DNA of 64,000 nucleotides from an uncultured Parabacteroides sp. (GTDB taxonomy: Bacteria; Bacteroidota; Bacteroidia; Bacteroidales; Tannerellaceae), in assembly GCA_949296075.1 (NCBI GenBank), contig CASFNG010000007.1:124001-188000 (forward strand), written 5' to 3'. Under the pieces are notes generated by a model. The model was given only the letters and a program-made list of their open reading frames with translations. It searched no databases and was not told the origin of the DNA. Positions 1-7,469 of the stretch are shown here, one piece after another; position 1 is the stretch's first letter; each line of letters starts with the position of its first letter. Position numbers and translations under genes: made by a program.

Positions 1-210
1 AGCATTAATTTTTGAGCACTTCTTTATTTCACCAGAACAATGCTCAAGTCCTTTACAATCTTTGGCGATATGATATCTTTTAGATTTTGGCCCAGTACAA
101 TAATATACACTCTCCGTGTTACCGCTTGGAGATGCATACATTGATTCCAGCGAAACAACTGAAATTATTGATATTATTATCCATGAATATTTCTTAAGCG
201 CTTTCTTCAT
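1..210 (-). CDS. Small secreted Cys-motif protein (partial, C-terminus off left edge)
   Basis: The minus strand encodes 70 residues from an ATG at 210 down to the window edge with no stop. The product has a lysine-rich start, a hydrophobic stretch at about residues 10-21 and a small-residue region near 26-29, which fits a Sec signal peptide. After it come Y36-Y37-C38-T39-G40, then Y46-H47, C52-x-G-L and C58. This spacing of Tyr-His and Cys-x-Gly-Leu resembles a short motif seen at the end of many Bacteroidetes secreted proteins, where it usually finishes with a paired cysteine not visible here. The frame is closed by a stop at 343-345, and 210 is the only in-frame ATG after that stop. A well-formed promoter lies at 267-296. 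Function is unknown, and it is probably cargo of the mobile element. Confidence 0.72.
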   Translation of the reverse strand, partial: MKKALKKYSWIIISIISVVSLESMYASPSGNTESVYYCTGPKSKRYHIAKDCKGLEHCSGEIKKCSKINA

Positions 211-266
211 ATCGTGTCTTAGTATGCATAAAGCAATTATGCTATATAGATCCGTATTCAACAATG

Positions 267-296
267 CAAAATTAGTGAATTTTTCTGAGTTGACAA
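267..296 (-). promoter_or_regulatory. Promoter of the secreted Cys-motif gene
   Basis: On the minus strand TTG (294-296) is separated by 19 bases from TAATTTTG (267-274), matching the Bacteroidetes -33/-7 consensus. Transcription would start near 260, about 50 bases before the ATG. Confidence 0.6.
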
Positions 297-327
297 GCGA
301 ATAATCTGATAAACATATATATATTGC

Positions 328-365
328 GGCTGGCGCAGTTGGTCAGTACAGTTGGTGTGCCAGCC
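328..365. repeat. Hairpin with internal direct repeat
   Basis: GGCTGGC (328-334) pairs with GCCAGCC (359-365). Inside, CAGTTGGT occurs twice with 13-base spacing. The left arm looks like the acceptor and D-arm start of a tRNA, but no anticodon or T arm follows, so it is not a tRNA gene. It could be a protein-binding site or a tRNA fragment carried by the element. Confidence 0.4.
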
Positions 366-582
366 ATATCGGATCAGTATAATGCCACCATGAATTAGAG
401 CCATATATTATGACAATTAGAGCGAATTCTAGCTATCACTCATACATAATCCAAGGTAGGATAATGTGAGAATATATTGTGAGTTATCAGATTTTTTGTC
501 TATACATAGCAGTTAAATGGCGAAAATATGCGAAATTTGTTGTGAGTTTATTGTTTTACAAGACAAACGAAACACACGATAT

Positions 583-1530
583 ATGGATAATGGCAACGAG
601 AATAATATCTCTGGAAGGGAGAAGTTTGATATGAAGGCGTGGATGGAGGAACATCCTCAGGAGTATGGCGAGTTTGCTGCGGCGATGGGCGAAGCGGACT
701 TGCTGGAGGTGTTTCTGTTGGGTTCGGCTGCGTTTAATACGTCGCCGGAGTTCCAAAAACGGCTGGAGAATATGATTGACCTTGACAATATGGACTTGGA
801 TGAGCTTTTGAAGATTCTTCAAGAGTCGGATTTTGCTGAGAAGATATTTGGCGAACAGGCAGAAGGGAGTGAATGGGCTAAATACCGGTTGCCCTTTGCC
901 GCATGGCTCAAATATGGACGCTCTTTTGAAATGATGGTGGATAATATTGAGGAAGCGGCACTGTCGATTGACAACAAACAGTACCAGTGGCAGCTTGCAA
1001 AGTTCCTGAAGGCATTTCTTGCGAGGGAAGTTGAAGACAAACGACGCTCGCGCAAGGATTTGAAGGAGTATCTTGATTATCGAAAAAGTATCGATAACGG
1101 CAATTTGGCTGATTGGGCGTTGGAGGGCATCGACGAATCTAAACCGACCGCTAAAATTACGGAGAATACGGAATTGCCCCATGGCCTTCTTTCCCTTTTG
1201 GCATCTCACGACAGTGAGATTGTTAAGCGCATTGGCAAATGGATAGAAACACATATCCGTGGCGTTGACATCGCACACTTATATGTCGCACTTGTCGAGT
1301 CTGGCGAACTGGCTCCGTCAACACCTGTCAAGCGATTTGTCGGGATACTATCCGCCACATTCCCTGAATGCAAAATAGTCGGCGGCCGTCAGGTACAGAA
1401 GAGTGTAAGCACACTCCAAGGCTTATCCCCCAATCGCAAGCAATTCATCAAAGACGAGCCTGAACATCGCTTCGCTATTGATTCTATAAAGACTGATATT
1501 TTGCGAATCAGCACTGATGGAGTAGACTGA
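583..1530 (+). CDS. Unassigned mobile-element protein
   Basis: A 315-residue soluble protein is read from the ATG at 583. The frame is open from 517, but the bases before 583 look like untranslated AT-rich sequence, and an ATG at 631 preceded by a purine-rich GGAAGGGAGAAG tract is also possible. It has no signal peptide or membrane segment. The N-terminal half is strongly acidic (MEEHPQEYGEFAAAMGEADL), and the C-terminal part is basic and mixed, with no catalytic motif that I recognise. It resembles in style the accessory proteins that precede the excision and mobilization genes of Bacteroides elements. It sits alone upstream of the promoter at 1619-1626, so it is probably its own transcription unit. 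I do not know its function. Confidence 0.7.
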   Translation: MDNGNENNISGREKFDMKAWMEEHPQEYGEFAAAMGEADLLEVFLLGSAAFNTSPEFQKRLENMIDLDNMDLDELLKILQESDFAEKIFGEQAEGSEWAKYRLPFAAWLKYGRSFEMMVDNIEEAALSIDNKQYQWQLAKFLKAFLAREVEDKRRSRKDLKEYLDYRKSIDNGNLADWALEGIDESKPTAKITENTELPHGLLSLLASHDSEIVKRIGKWIETHIRGVDIAHLYVALVESGELAPSTPVKRFVGILSATFPECKIVGGRQVQKSVSTLQGLSPNRKQFIKDEPEHRFAIDSIKTDILRISTDGVD

Positions 1531-1618
1531 AATAGCCTCTTTTCAATTCGTTTGATTCGTTTTAGAGTTCGCAAACTTAACGAATCGCCAATTCTTTTTA
1601 ATCCAAGAAATTACGCTA

Positions 1619-1626
1619 TACTTTTG
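1619..1626 (+). promoter_or_regulatory. Promoter -7 element before the HTH gene
   Basis: TACTTTTG matches TAnnTTTG exactly. No clear TTG lies at the expected upstream spacing. It is 66 bases before the start of the helix-turn-helix gene. Confidence 0.45.
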
Positions 1627-1655
1627 CGCCATCGTTCCATTTCGGAGCGGTGGCG
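1627..1655 (+). promoter_or_regulatory. Structured 5' leader hairpin
   Basis: A 12-bp stem (1627-1638 with 1644-1655) contains two G-U pairs and a 5-base loop, and it begins right at the end of the -7 element. It is followed by TTTCC. It would form at the extreme 5' end of the transcript and could protect it, act as an attenuator or bind a protein. Confidence 0.45.
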
Positions 1656-1691
1656 TTTCCGTCTTAAGCCGTCAGCGGAGGCGCCCAAAAA

Positions 1692-2036
1692 ATGATGGCA
1701 ATAGACATAAATATGCAAGATCTTTTAGATATTCTCAATGAAGGTCGCGCTCACGTCAAGGTAGAGATGAGCGCCGAAGACCTCAAGGCGTTTTCCGAAG
1801 ACCTGATCCGTCGGGCAAAGGATGAACTCGGTTCAATGGTAGAGGCTGCAAAGAAGGAACGAATGCTCACCAAAACCGAAGTCAAGGAACTTTTCGGAGT
1901 GTGCGATGCAACACTATGGCATTGGGCGAACAAAGGAATCCTCAAACCTGTCAAGACCGGCAACAAGATTATGTATCCGGAATATGAGGTACGCAAAGCT
2001 CTCGGACAACGTAACATCAATATCCAAGCAACATGA
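1692..2036 (+). CDS. Helix-turn-helix DNA-binding protein (excisionase-like)
   Basis: This 114-residue protein has a charged, probably alpha-helical N-terminal half (residues 1-55). Its C-terminal domain is of the MerR/HTH_17 type: 'MLTKTEVKELFGV', then a recognition helix around 'CDATLWHWANKGILKPVK' and a basic wing ending in a short arginine/lysine tail. Proteins of this class in Bacteroides elements serve as excision or transfer regulators, but the specific role here is inference. The stop overlaps the start of the next gene by ATGA (2033-2036), so the two are translationally coupled. A second ATG, at 1695, is also possible as the start. Confidence 0.75.
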   Translation: MMAIDINMQDLLDILNEGRAHVKVEMSAEDLKAFSEDLIRRAKDELGSMVEAAKKERMLTKTEVKELFGVCDATLWHWANKGILKPVKTGNKIMYPEYEVRKALGQRNINIQAT

Positions 2037-3445
2037 AAGCGAATGGCTATTACAACCATCCACGCGTTCCATTGGAAGCCGGATGTGGATTGATCGAGGA
2101 GGATAGCATTGCCTTTACCAGCGTTTCCGGTAAAACTGCCGAAACTCCTTCTTTCCCTTTAGAGATATTCCCGAAAGCTATCCGAGACATCATCGAGGCT
2201 CTTGAGGAGTATGAGAACTATAATGTTGATTTCACAGCGGCTTCATTCCTTACAGTATTCGCGGCTGCTATGGGCAACACATGGTCAGTCCGCTTCATGA
2301 CCGGGTGGGTAAGCCGACCGATAATCTACATGGTGCTTGTCGGCTCGCCGAGCTGCGGCAAGACTCCGCCTTTGCAACAGGCGGTCGCACCTCTTCTCAA
2401 ACTCGACGGAGGGTATGACGTGTTATATTGTAAGGAGATGGAAACCTTCCGCCGGTGGGAACGCATGTCGGCAAAGCAGCGTGAGAGATATTCTCTACCT
2501 GAAGAAATGAAGATGCCTCAGCGAAAATGCCATGTGGTGGTTGACTCGACCGTAGAGGCTCTTATCGGAGCGTTGCGCGACAATCCACGCGGAGTGCTGA
2601 TTTACAAGGATGAGATAGACAGCCTTCTTTCCAATTTCAACCGCTATAACGGTTCGGACGAGGGCTACTTTCTCAGTCTGTTCAGCGGCACGCCTTTCAA
2701 GTACAGCCGAAAGTCAAGCAACGAGCATATCTTCCTCTCCAATCCCTACTGTTCGATTATCGGCTCTACGCAGCCCGGGCGTTTGGGCGAACAGTTCGGC
2801 GGCAAGCGAATGATGAATGGCTTTTCATCACGTTTTCTGAAAGTCTATCCCGAAATTGACAAGATGCCGTCGTGGAACGACACCGCCATGCCGGACGGCG
2901 TTCTTGAAGAATGGGAGCGAATTATCCGAAAGGTGGTAACAGTCACTCCTTCAACAGACCAAGAGGGAAAAGCAACCTCAATAGAGCTAATGTTTTCCCA
3001 AGAGGCGAAGCTCCGCGTAATTCAATGGAAAGACGAGGTCAATAACAAAGCCTATGCTGAAACGGATTCGGATGCTGTCAGGGCGTTGTGCGGCAAACTG
3101 GAAACTTATCTCGTCCGCTTCTGTCTGGTCATACAGATTATGCACGGTATCTGTGGAGAATCGGGAATGAATGAAATTGAACCGAAAACTGCCGAACTCG
3201 CCATAAGGCTCACCGAATATTTCAGAAACATGGAGAGCCGGATTGCTCCGGAGATTGAAACCGGCATCCTCGACAACCGGTTCACCGAGTTACTCGGAAA
3301 CCTCAGGGATTCGTTCACCACGGCAGAAGCTGTCCGGGAAGCTCTGCAACTCGGAATCTCTGAATCCTCGGTCAAGAGATTCCTGAGAGACGGAGGCCGA
3401 GGATTCGTGAAGAAAAAGTCACACGGTTGCTATCATAAAATATGA
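2033..3445 (+). CDS. DUF3987 domain protein (P-loop, element-borne)
   Basis: The product is 470 residues. Residues 43-100 match the typical start of DUF3987 ('FPLEIFPKAIRDIIEAL' and 'AASFLTVFAAAMGN'). A P-loop-like GSPSCGKT is at 104-111, and an acidic Walker-B-like segment lies near residue 195 ('LIYKDEIDSLL'). DUF3987 proteins are a standard component of integrative and mobilizable elements and are thought to act in replication or DNA handling of the excised form, which is not proven. There is no membrane segment. It is coupled to the HTH gene by a 4-base overlap and followed by the long repeat-rich spacer that precedes the mobilization genes. Confidence 0.82.
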   Translation: MKANGYYNHPRVPLEAGCGLIEEDSIAFTSVSGKTAETPSFPLEIFPKAIRDIIEALEEYENYNVDFTAASFLTVFAAAMGNTWSVRFMTGWVSRPIIYMVLVGSPSCGKTPPLQQAVAPLLKLDGGYDVLYCKEMETFRRWERMSAKQRERYSLPEEMKMPQRKCHVVVDSTVEALIGALRDNPRGVLIYKDEIDSLLSNFNRYNGSDEGYFLSLFSGTPFKYSRKSSNEHIFLSNPYCSIIGSTQPGRLGEQFGGKRMMNGFSSRFLKVYPEIDKMPSWNDTAMPDGVLEEWERIIRKVVTVTPSTDQEGKATSIELMFSQEAKLRVIQWKDEVNNKAYAETDSDAVRALCGKLETYLVRFCLVIQIMHGICGESGMNEIEPKTAELAIRLTEYFRNMESRIAPEIETGILDNRFTELLGNLRDSFTTAEAVREALQLGISESSVKRFLRDGGRGFVKKKSHGCYHKI

Positions 3446-4013
3446 CGCATGCGCTGACACTATGAACTTTTGACATTATGACATTTTCGACCGAGGTCGA
3501 ACTGACTGAGACACCCCGGTTACTCACGCCTGATTTGGAGTATCGACCTTGCTTTGGCAAGATATGCCGATTGTGTCCACAACGGCAATCCCGCCTCCCC
3601 CGAGGGGAGGGTCAATCCAGCTCGAAACTCGCAGTCTTTTGTCTAATGATACATTGTCCGTGAACGATTATAGACTGAAAAATGAATGATGATAGACTGA
3701 AAATCTGCGGTTGATAGATTATTCAGCATCGCGTTTATCATGAACCGTGATACTTCGGTTTATCGGTCATCGGTACATCGGATAATCGGTACATGGGATA
3801 AGTTATAACGAGTCATTGGATAATGTATCATCGGGTAACGGAGCATTGGGTAATCAGATGATTGAGACATTCAGGTATTTTATCATCAAGGTACCAGGTC
3901 ATCAAATCATCAAGACATCAGGGTTCCAAGTCATCAAGTCACACAGCCTTCATTGTATCAAATATTCAATCCACCAATCTATCAAACCAATCTATCTTAA
4001 AAAGTCAATCTCT
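3446..4013 (+). other. Candidate oriT / relaxosome region, iterated repeats
   Basis: This gene-free 568-bp spacer directly precedes the mobilization genes and is dense in structure. It has a palindrome at 3487-3500 (TCGACC-GA-GGTCGA), an 11/10-base hairpin at 3565-3587, a 7-bp hairpin at 3594-3610 (CCTCCCC-CGA-GGGGAGG) and two copies of ATAGACTGAAAA about 22 bases apart (3670 and 3692). ATCGGT-type repeats are at 3762, 3769, 3777 (variant) and 3785. TCATCAA repeats are at 3883, 3899, 3907 and 3931. An open frame begins at 3816, but its first 66 codons are built from these repeats, so I treat the segment as non-coding. Function as oriT is inferred from position. Confidence 0.55.
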
Positions 4014-4394
4014 ATGACGGATAAAAAATCCATTACTATAAAAATACGTGTCGATTCGCAGACACACGCAGAAATACAGTCAAGAGCCGACAGATATACC
4101 GATGGCAACCTAAGCGCGTTTGTACGCTGCGCCACACTCAAATATGAAGAGCAGCCGATTACCGACCACGATAATCCCCGGATGTTTGCCTTGATCAAGT
4201 CCGCTATCAAGCTCATAGAACGGACCGGTACCAACACAAATCAGGTTGCAAAGCACATCAACGAACAGCAGAAAATGAGTCCTTACTCGTTGCGGGCGGC
4301 AGATCTTCTTCCCTTCGGTCAGTTTTGCGAGGATACCGATAAAATCCGGCAGATGCTGACTTACCTCTATAACATGATAATATCAGGGAAATGA
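4014..4394 (+). CDS. MobC-like relaxosome accessory protein
   Basis: A 126-residue basic protein is read from ATG 4014. Residues 6-35 ('ITIKIRVDSQTHAEIQSRAD') fit a ribbon-helix-helix DNA-binding fold, followed by the family-typical 'LSAFVRCATL' segment and a C-terminal helical part ('RTGTNTNQVAKHINEQQK'). Such proteins bind oriT and help the relaxase open the strands at the nick. The frame is open further upstream, but that part is repetitive low-complexity sequence, so the later ATG is preferred. The stop overlaps the relaxase start by ATGA, as is common for MobC/relaxase pairs. Confidence 0.78.
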   Translation: MTDKKSITIKIRVDSQTHAEIQSRADRYTDGNLSAFVRCATLKYEEQPITDHDNPRMFALIKSAIKLIERTGTNTNQVAKHINEQQKMSPYSLRAADLLPFGQFCEDTDKIRQMLTYLYNMIISGK

Positions 4395-6148
4395 TAGTCA
4401 AGAAGCTCAACGATGTGTCCGGCGGCGGTTTCCCCGGCGCTCGATATAACGAGAAAAAGATTGCTGATGGTGTGGCAACCCTTATGGCGATGGAGAACGT
4501 CAGCGAGGCGTTGCGCCACAATGTCGAGACGCTGCACCGTTTCGGCCTTGATGCCTCGGCAGAAGTCGAGAGGTATCTGAAAGAAAACTCTAAGACTTAT
4601 GGCAATACAAAGACGACACGTTTTCAGTTCCATGTGTCGGCCTCTGTGAAAGGACGCGCCATGTCGCCGGAAGAACTCACCGACTTCGCGCGTGAGCTTA
4701 TGGAGGGGATGGGCTATGCCCGTCAGCCGTATTTTGTTTACGCCCATCATGATACCGGCAACAATCATGTGCATATTCTCTCAACGAGAATAAAGCCTAA
4801 CGGTTATGCCATTTCTGACCATCAGGACAGGCGCAGGCTTAACGAGTGTGCCAACCGCATACTCGCGCCTGACATCAGTAAAGACATAGAGCGTATTTTC
4901 GGCTACGACTACGAAACGGAGGGGCAGTTTGCCAATATAGTTAAGGCTCACGGCTACAAGATAGAGAAATCGCTCGACGACTACCGTCTGTTCAAGTGTG
5001 GCGGCAATGCCGGGAATATCGCCATCAGCGACATTCTCAATCGAATCACCAAGAACAGCCCCAAGCGCAAAGACCGCGCTACGCAGCTTCGCGCCATAAT
5101 CCGGAAATACAAGAGTGAGATAGCCGATGGAAAATGTCAAAGTGTTGATAATGTCAAAGTGTCAAAAGGTAAGAAGCGAAAGCCGGTAAAAGCAAAACTG
5201 AACACCGACATCCGCAAAATACTTGATAACCACGGCAAGCCGTTGAGCGAGGAGAACTGCCAGCACATACAGACTCTCATTGATGTCCTCAAGACAAAGT
5301 TTGGCATAGACATCAGTTTCCAGAAGGACAAGGACGGCAGGGTGAGAGGCTACAGTATAATCGACCATGCCGAAAAGATAGCTTTCGATGGCAGCAAGGT
5401 GATAAAACTGTCGGAGCTTATTGATTTCGCCATCAAGCCGCAAAGGAAACCGTCGCCGCTTGACGTGTACCGCGACCTGTTCACTGTCGAGGTGGGCAAA
5501 GACGGCAAAGGGAACTATATGCTCATCAATGCCAAAGACGGCTCGACGTACCGCAAGCCAATCTCACAGAGGCAGTACGCATGGTATAACGGCGTGAAAG
5601 ATGACGAGCGCGAGGATGTAGGTCTGACAATAGCAGCCACGATGTTCTCCGAGGAGATATTAACCGAATATCTCATGCGCCATCCTATATACAACCATCA
5701 AGAGAGGATAAAAGGCATGGCAGTTGTCAAACATAGAAACGGCAACTACTGCCTCCGCGTAGCACTGACAGACGGCTATATTCCATTGATAGACTTAACT
5801 CCCGAGGAAGAAGCCAAGTTCCGTTCGCTCCATACTGACGAACAGGCCCGACAGGATTTCCTGCTGTCAATAGCCATGCTGCATCTTACTCGAAAGGATG
5901 CCGAGGCGGTTAAAGACAGAATAAAACAGAATACCCAATCAAAAGCCGGAGTCCGTATTCTCCCTTCCCGACCACAGGACTACTCCCCGGAAATCTCGCA
6001 AGTGTTCACATTAAACCTTGCCAACGCACTATCTTCCCTCAATGTAAGTTCCGGCTCATCCGGCTACAAGCGCGAGCACGAAGTCGGCAACCGCTCCCGC
6101 TACGACGACATCGACGATTGTCAGTCGGGCACACGGCTTACAATGTAA
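4391..6148 (+). CDS. Relaxase/mobilization nuclease (MobA/VirD2 type)
   Basis: The product is 585 residues. The N-terminal 'MIVKKLNDVSGGGFPGARYN' fits the first motif region of Bacteroides Mob relaxases. The metal-binding motif is H120-D121-x4-H126-x-H128, in the sequence 'AHHDTGNNHVHILSTR'. The likely nicking tyrosine is in the first 20 residues (Y19), but this is not certain. Residues from about 250 on are lysine-rich and then form a helical C-terminal region of unknown role. The relaxase nicks oriT and carries the strand into a recipient through a conjugation machine supplied by another element. No coupling protein or mating-pair genes are present here, so this is a mobilizable rather than a self-transmissible element, as far as the window shows. 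Confidence 0.85.
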   Translation: MIVKKLNDVSGGGFPGARYNEKKIADGVATLMAMENVSEALRHNVETLHRFGLDASAEVERYLKENSKTYGNTKTTRFQFHVSASVKGRAMSPEELTDFARELMEGMGYARQPYFVYAHHDTGNNHVHILSTRIKPNGYAISDHQDRRRLNECANRILAPDISKDIERIFGYDYETEGQFANIVKAHGYKIEKSLDDYRLFKCGGNAGNIAISDILNRITKNSPKRKDRATQLRAIIRKYKSEIADGKCQSVDNVKVSKGKKRKPVKAKLNTDIRKILDNHGKPLSEENCQHIQTLIDVLKTKFGIDISFQKDKDGRVRGYSIIDHAEKIAFDGSKVIKLSELIDFAIKPQRKPSPLDVYRDLFTVEVGKDGKGNYMLINAKDGSTYRKPISQRQYAWYNGVKDDEREDVGLTIAATMFSEEILTEYLMRHPIYNHQERIKGMAVVKHRNGNYCLRVALTDGYIPLIDLTPEEEAKFRSLHTDEQARQDFLLSIAMLHLTRKDAEAVKDRIKQNTQSKAGVRILPSRPQDYSPEISQVFTLNLANALSSLNVSSGSSGYKREHEVGNRSRYDDIDDCQSGTRLTM

Positions 6149-6154
6149 GAATGA

Positions 6155-6195
6155 AATAGTGACTATCTCAACGCACCACGCCGATAGTCACTATT
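6155..6195. terminator. Perfect 13-bp inverted repeat after the relaxase
   Basis: Positions 6155-6167 pair with 6183-6195 over 13 perfect base pairs with a 15-base loop, starting 7 bases after the relaxase stop. A weak T-rich tract (TTATTTT) follows. It can act as a terminator, but its core TAGTGACTA is repeated at 6300-6308 and 6312-6320, so it may also be a recombinase site. Confidence 0.5.
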
Positions 6196-6320
6196 ATTTT
6201 GCGGAGGATTTAATGTAGAGTTTAATCGGATTAAAATTAAACGCTACTTTTTAATACCGTTTAATCAAGCCGATTTATCGTGGTTTATAGCGATTTAGAT
6301 AGTGACTATTATAGTGACTA
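6157..6320. repeat. Four copies of TAGTGACTA at the element end
   Basis: The 9-mer occurs at 6157-6165, 6185-6193 (inverted), 6300-6308 and 6312-6320. Between them is a 15-base palindrome, TTTAATC-G-GATTAAA, with a further TTTAATC copy nearby. The cluster lies between the relaxase and tRNA-Phe, where arm-type sites of a tyrosine integrase or its excisionase would be expected. Confidence 0.5.
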
Positions 6321-6342
6321 CGCCCTGTAGGGACTAAAAGAA

Positions 6343-6373
6343 AAATCGCTAACTCCGTGAGAATTAGCGATTT
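6343..6373 (-). terminator. tRNA-Phe terminator
   Basis: A 10-bp perfect stem (6343-6352 with 6364-6373) with an 11-base loop lies 15 bases past the tRNA 3' end and is followed on the minus strand by TTTTCTTTT. Confidence 0.65.
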
Positions 6374-6387
6374 GACTTTTGTCTGGG

Positions 6388-6460
6388 TGGTGCCACCAGG
6401 AATCGAACCGGGGACACAAGGATTTTCAGTCCTTTGCTCTACCAACTGAGCTATGGCACC
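6388..6460 (-). tRNA. tRNA-Phe (anticodon GAA)
   Basis: This 73-nt cloverleaf on the minus strand has acceptor arms GGTGCCA and TGGCACC, a D arm with AGTTGGTAGA, an anticodon stem AAGGA/TCCTT around the loop CTGAAAA (anticodon GAA), and a T loop with GGTTCGATTCC. The discriminator base is A at 6388. The CCA end is not encoded, because CCC follows. The mobile element abuts its 3' side, which is the usual place for tRNA-targeting integrases. Confidence 0.95.
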
Positions 6461-6784
6461 AATCGGGGATCTTTTTCGATCACGGGTGCAAAGGTAGATC
6501 CTTTTTTTGAATCTCGCAAGAGGCGGACGCTTTTTTTGACCACTTTTTTGGCCGTCGCGCCGCGAATCCCCAAAATAACAAGCTTTCCTGCCTCTTCCAT
6601 CAATCCAAAAACGCAGGGGAAAGATCTCCGGAAACAAGAGGATCTCTCACAAAAAGGCTCCTCATCTTTTTCTATACACAGGCCGGGAAGAGAGGAGAAA
6701 GCGAAAAAACAGCTATCTTCGCGACCGAAAGGCCGGTGCCTTTCACGTGTGCTTGCTTAACCACGTATTAAAAACAAGAACAAG
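6461..6784. other. Intergenic region between tRNA-Phe and queC
   Basis: Apart from the tRNA promoter, I see only a TATCTTCG element near 6713 that may be the -7 box of queC-queF. No gene is supported. Confidence 0.4.
6489..6519 (-). promoter_or_regulatory. tRNA-Phe promoter
   Basis: On the minus strand TTG (6517-6519), a 20-base spacer and TACCTTTG (6489-6496) match the Bacteroidetes consensus. Transcription would start about 20 bases before the mature tRNA. Confidence 0.7.
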
Positions 6785-7459
6785 ATGAGACAAAAAGATG
6801 CCGCTTTGGTATGCTTCTCGGGTGGACAGGATTCCACCACCTGCCTGTTCTGGGCGAAGAAGCGTTTTTCACGAGTAGAGGCCGTATGCTTCACGTACGG
6901 ACAGAAACATTCCTTAGAGATCGAGGTCGCCCGACAGATCGCGGCGGACGCGGACGTGCCCTTCCAACTGCTGGACGTGTCGCTGCTCAGCCAGCTCGAC
7001 ACGAGCTGCTCGCTCACCAACACGAGCGTGGAGATGGACCGCGAGAAACCGGCCGACTCCTACCCCAACACCTTCGTGCCCGGGCGTAACATGGTGTTCC
7101 TCACCTTCGCCGCGATCCTGGCACGGAGCAAGGGGATCTTCCACTTGGTGACGGGGGTATCGGAGGCTGATTACAGCGGATACCCGGATTGCCGCGACAC
7201 CTTCGTACGTTCCTTGAACGTGACGCTGAACCTCGCGATGGATGAGCAGTTCGTGATCCACACACCCTTGATGGAGCGCGACAAGAGCGAGGTCTGGGAG
7301 CTGGCCGACGAGCTCGGGGTGTTCGACCTCGTGCGTACCCGGACCTTGACCTGCTACAACGGGATCATGGCCGAAGGCTGCGGACACTGCCCCGCCTGCA
7401 AGCTACGCGAGGAGGGACTGAGAAAATATCTGGCGAGAAGACAATCCAAAAGAAAATAA
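6785..7459 (+). CDS. queC: 7-cyano-7-deazaguanine synthase QueC
   Basis: The 224-residue enzyme uses ATP and ammonia to convert 7-carboxy-7-deazaguanine to preQ0, the nitrile precursor of queuosine. The PP-loop nucleotide-binding motif SGGQDSTT is at residues 12-19. '[14 protein letters not shown]' and the C-terminal zinc cluster C-x2-C-x2-C ('[14 protein letters not shown]'), with an additional Cys in 'TCYNG', are all present. The length is normal for the family. queF follows after 10 bases, so the two steps preQ0 synthesis and reduction are encoded together. queD and queE are not in the window. Confidence 0.96.
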   Translation: MRQKDAALVCFSGGQDSTTCLFWAKKRFSRVEAVCFTYGQKHSLEIEVARQIAADADVPFQLLDVSLLSQLDTSCSLTNTSVEMDREKPADSYPNTFVPGRNMVFLTFAAILARSKGIFHLVTGVSEADYSGYPDCRDTFVRSLNVTLNLAMDEQFVIHTPLMERDKSEVWELADELGVFDLVRTRTLTCYNGIMAEGCGHCPACKLREEGLRKYLARRQSKRK

Positions 7460-7469
7460 ACCGATAGAC

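Larger units (their letters stand above)
211..582. other. AT-rich intergenic region
   Basis: No supported gene lies here. The region holds the promoter of the leftward gene and a hairpin at 328-365 with a 7-bp perfect stem whose loop carries the direct repeat CAGTTGGT twice (336-343 and 349-356). The part from 365 to 582 is AT-rich with short inverted repeats and no recognisable TAnnTTTG promoter for the rightward gene. Confidence 0.5.

Noticed and set aside
116-304. A 62-codon plus-strand frame near the left edge
   Set aside because: It lies opposite the signal-peptide gene at 1-210 and its promoter, and its own sequence has no recognisable features.
328-365. A tRNA gene
   Set aside because: The stem and start look tRNA-like, but there is no anticodon arm or T arm and the length is only 38 bases.
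556-1278. A 240-codon minus-strand frame inside the unassigned element gene
   Set aside because: It is a shadow frame. The plus-strand frame has normal acidic protein composition, while the minus frame is arginine/histidine-rich and without family motifs.
3800-4000. A CRISPR array
   Set aside because: The TCATCAA repeats are short, irregularly spaced and degenerate, with no spacers of constant length.
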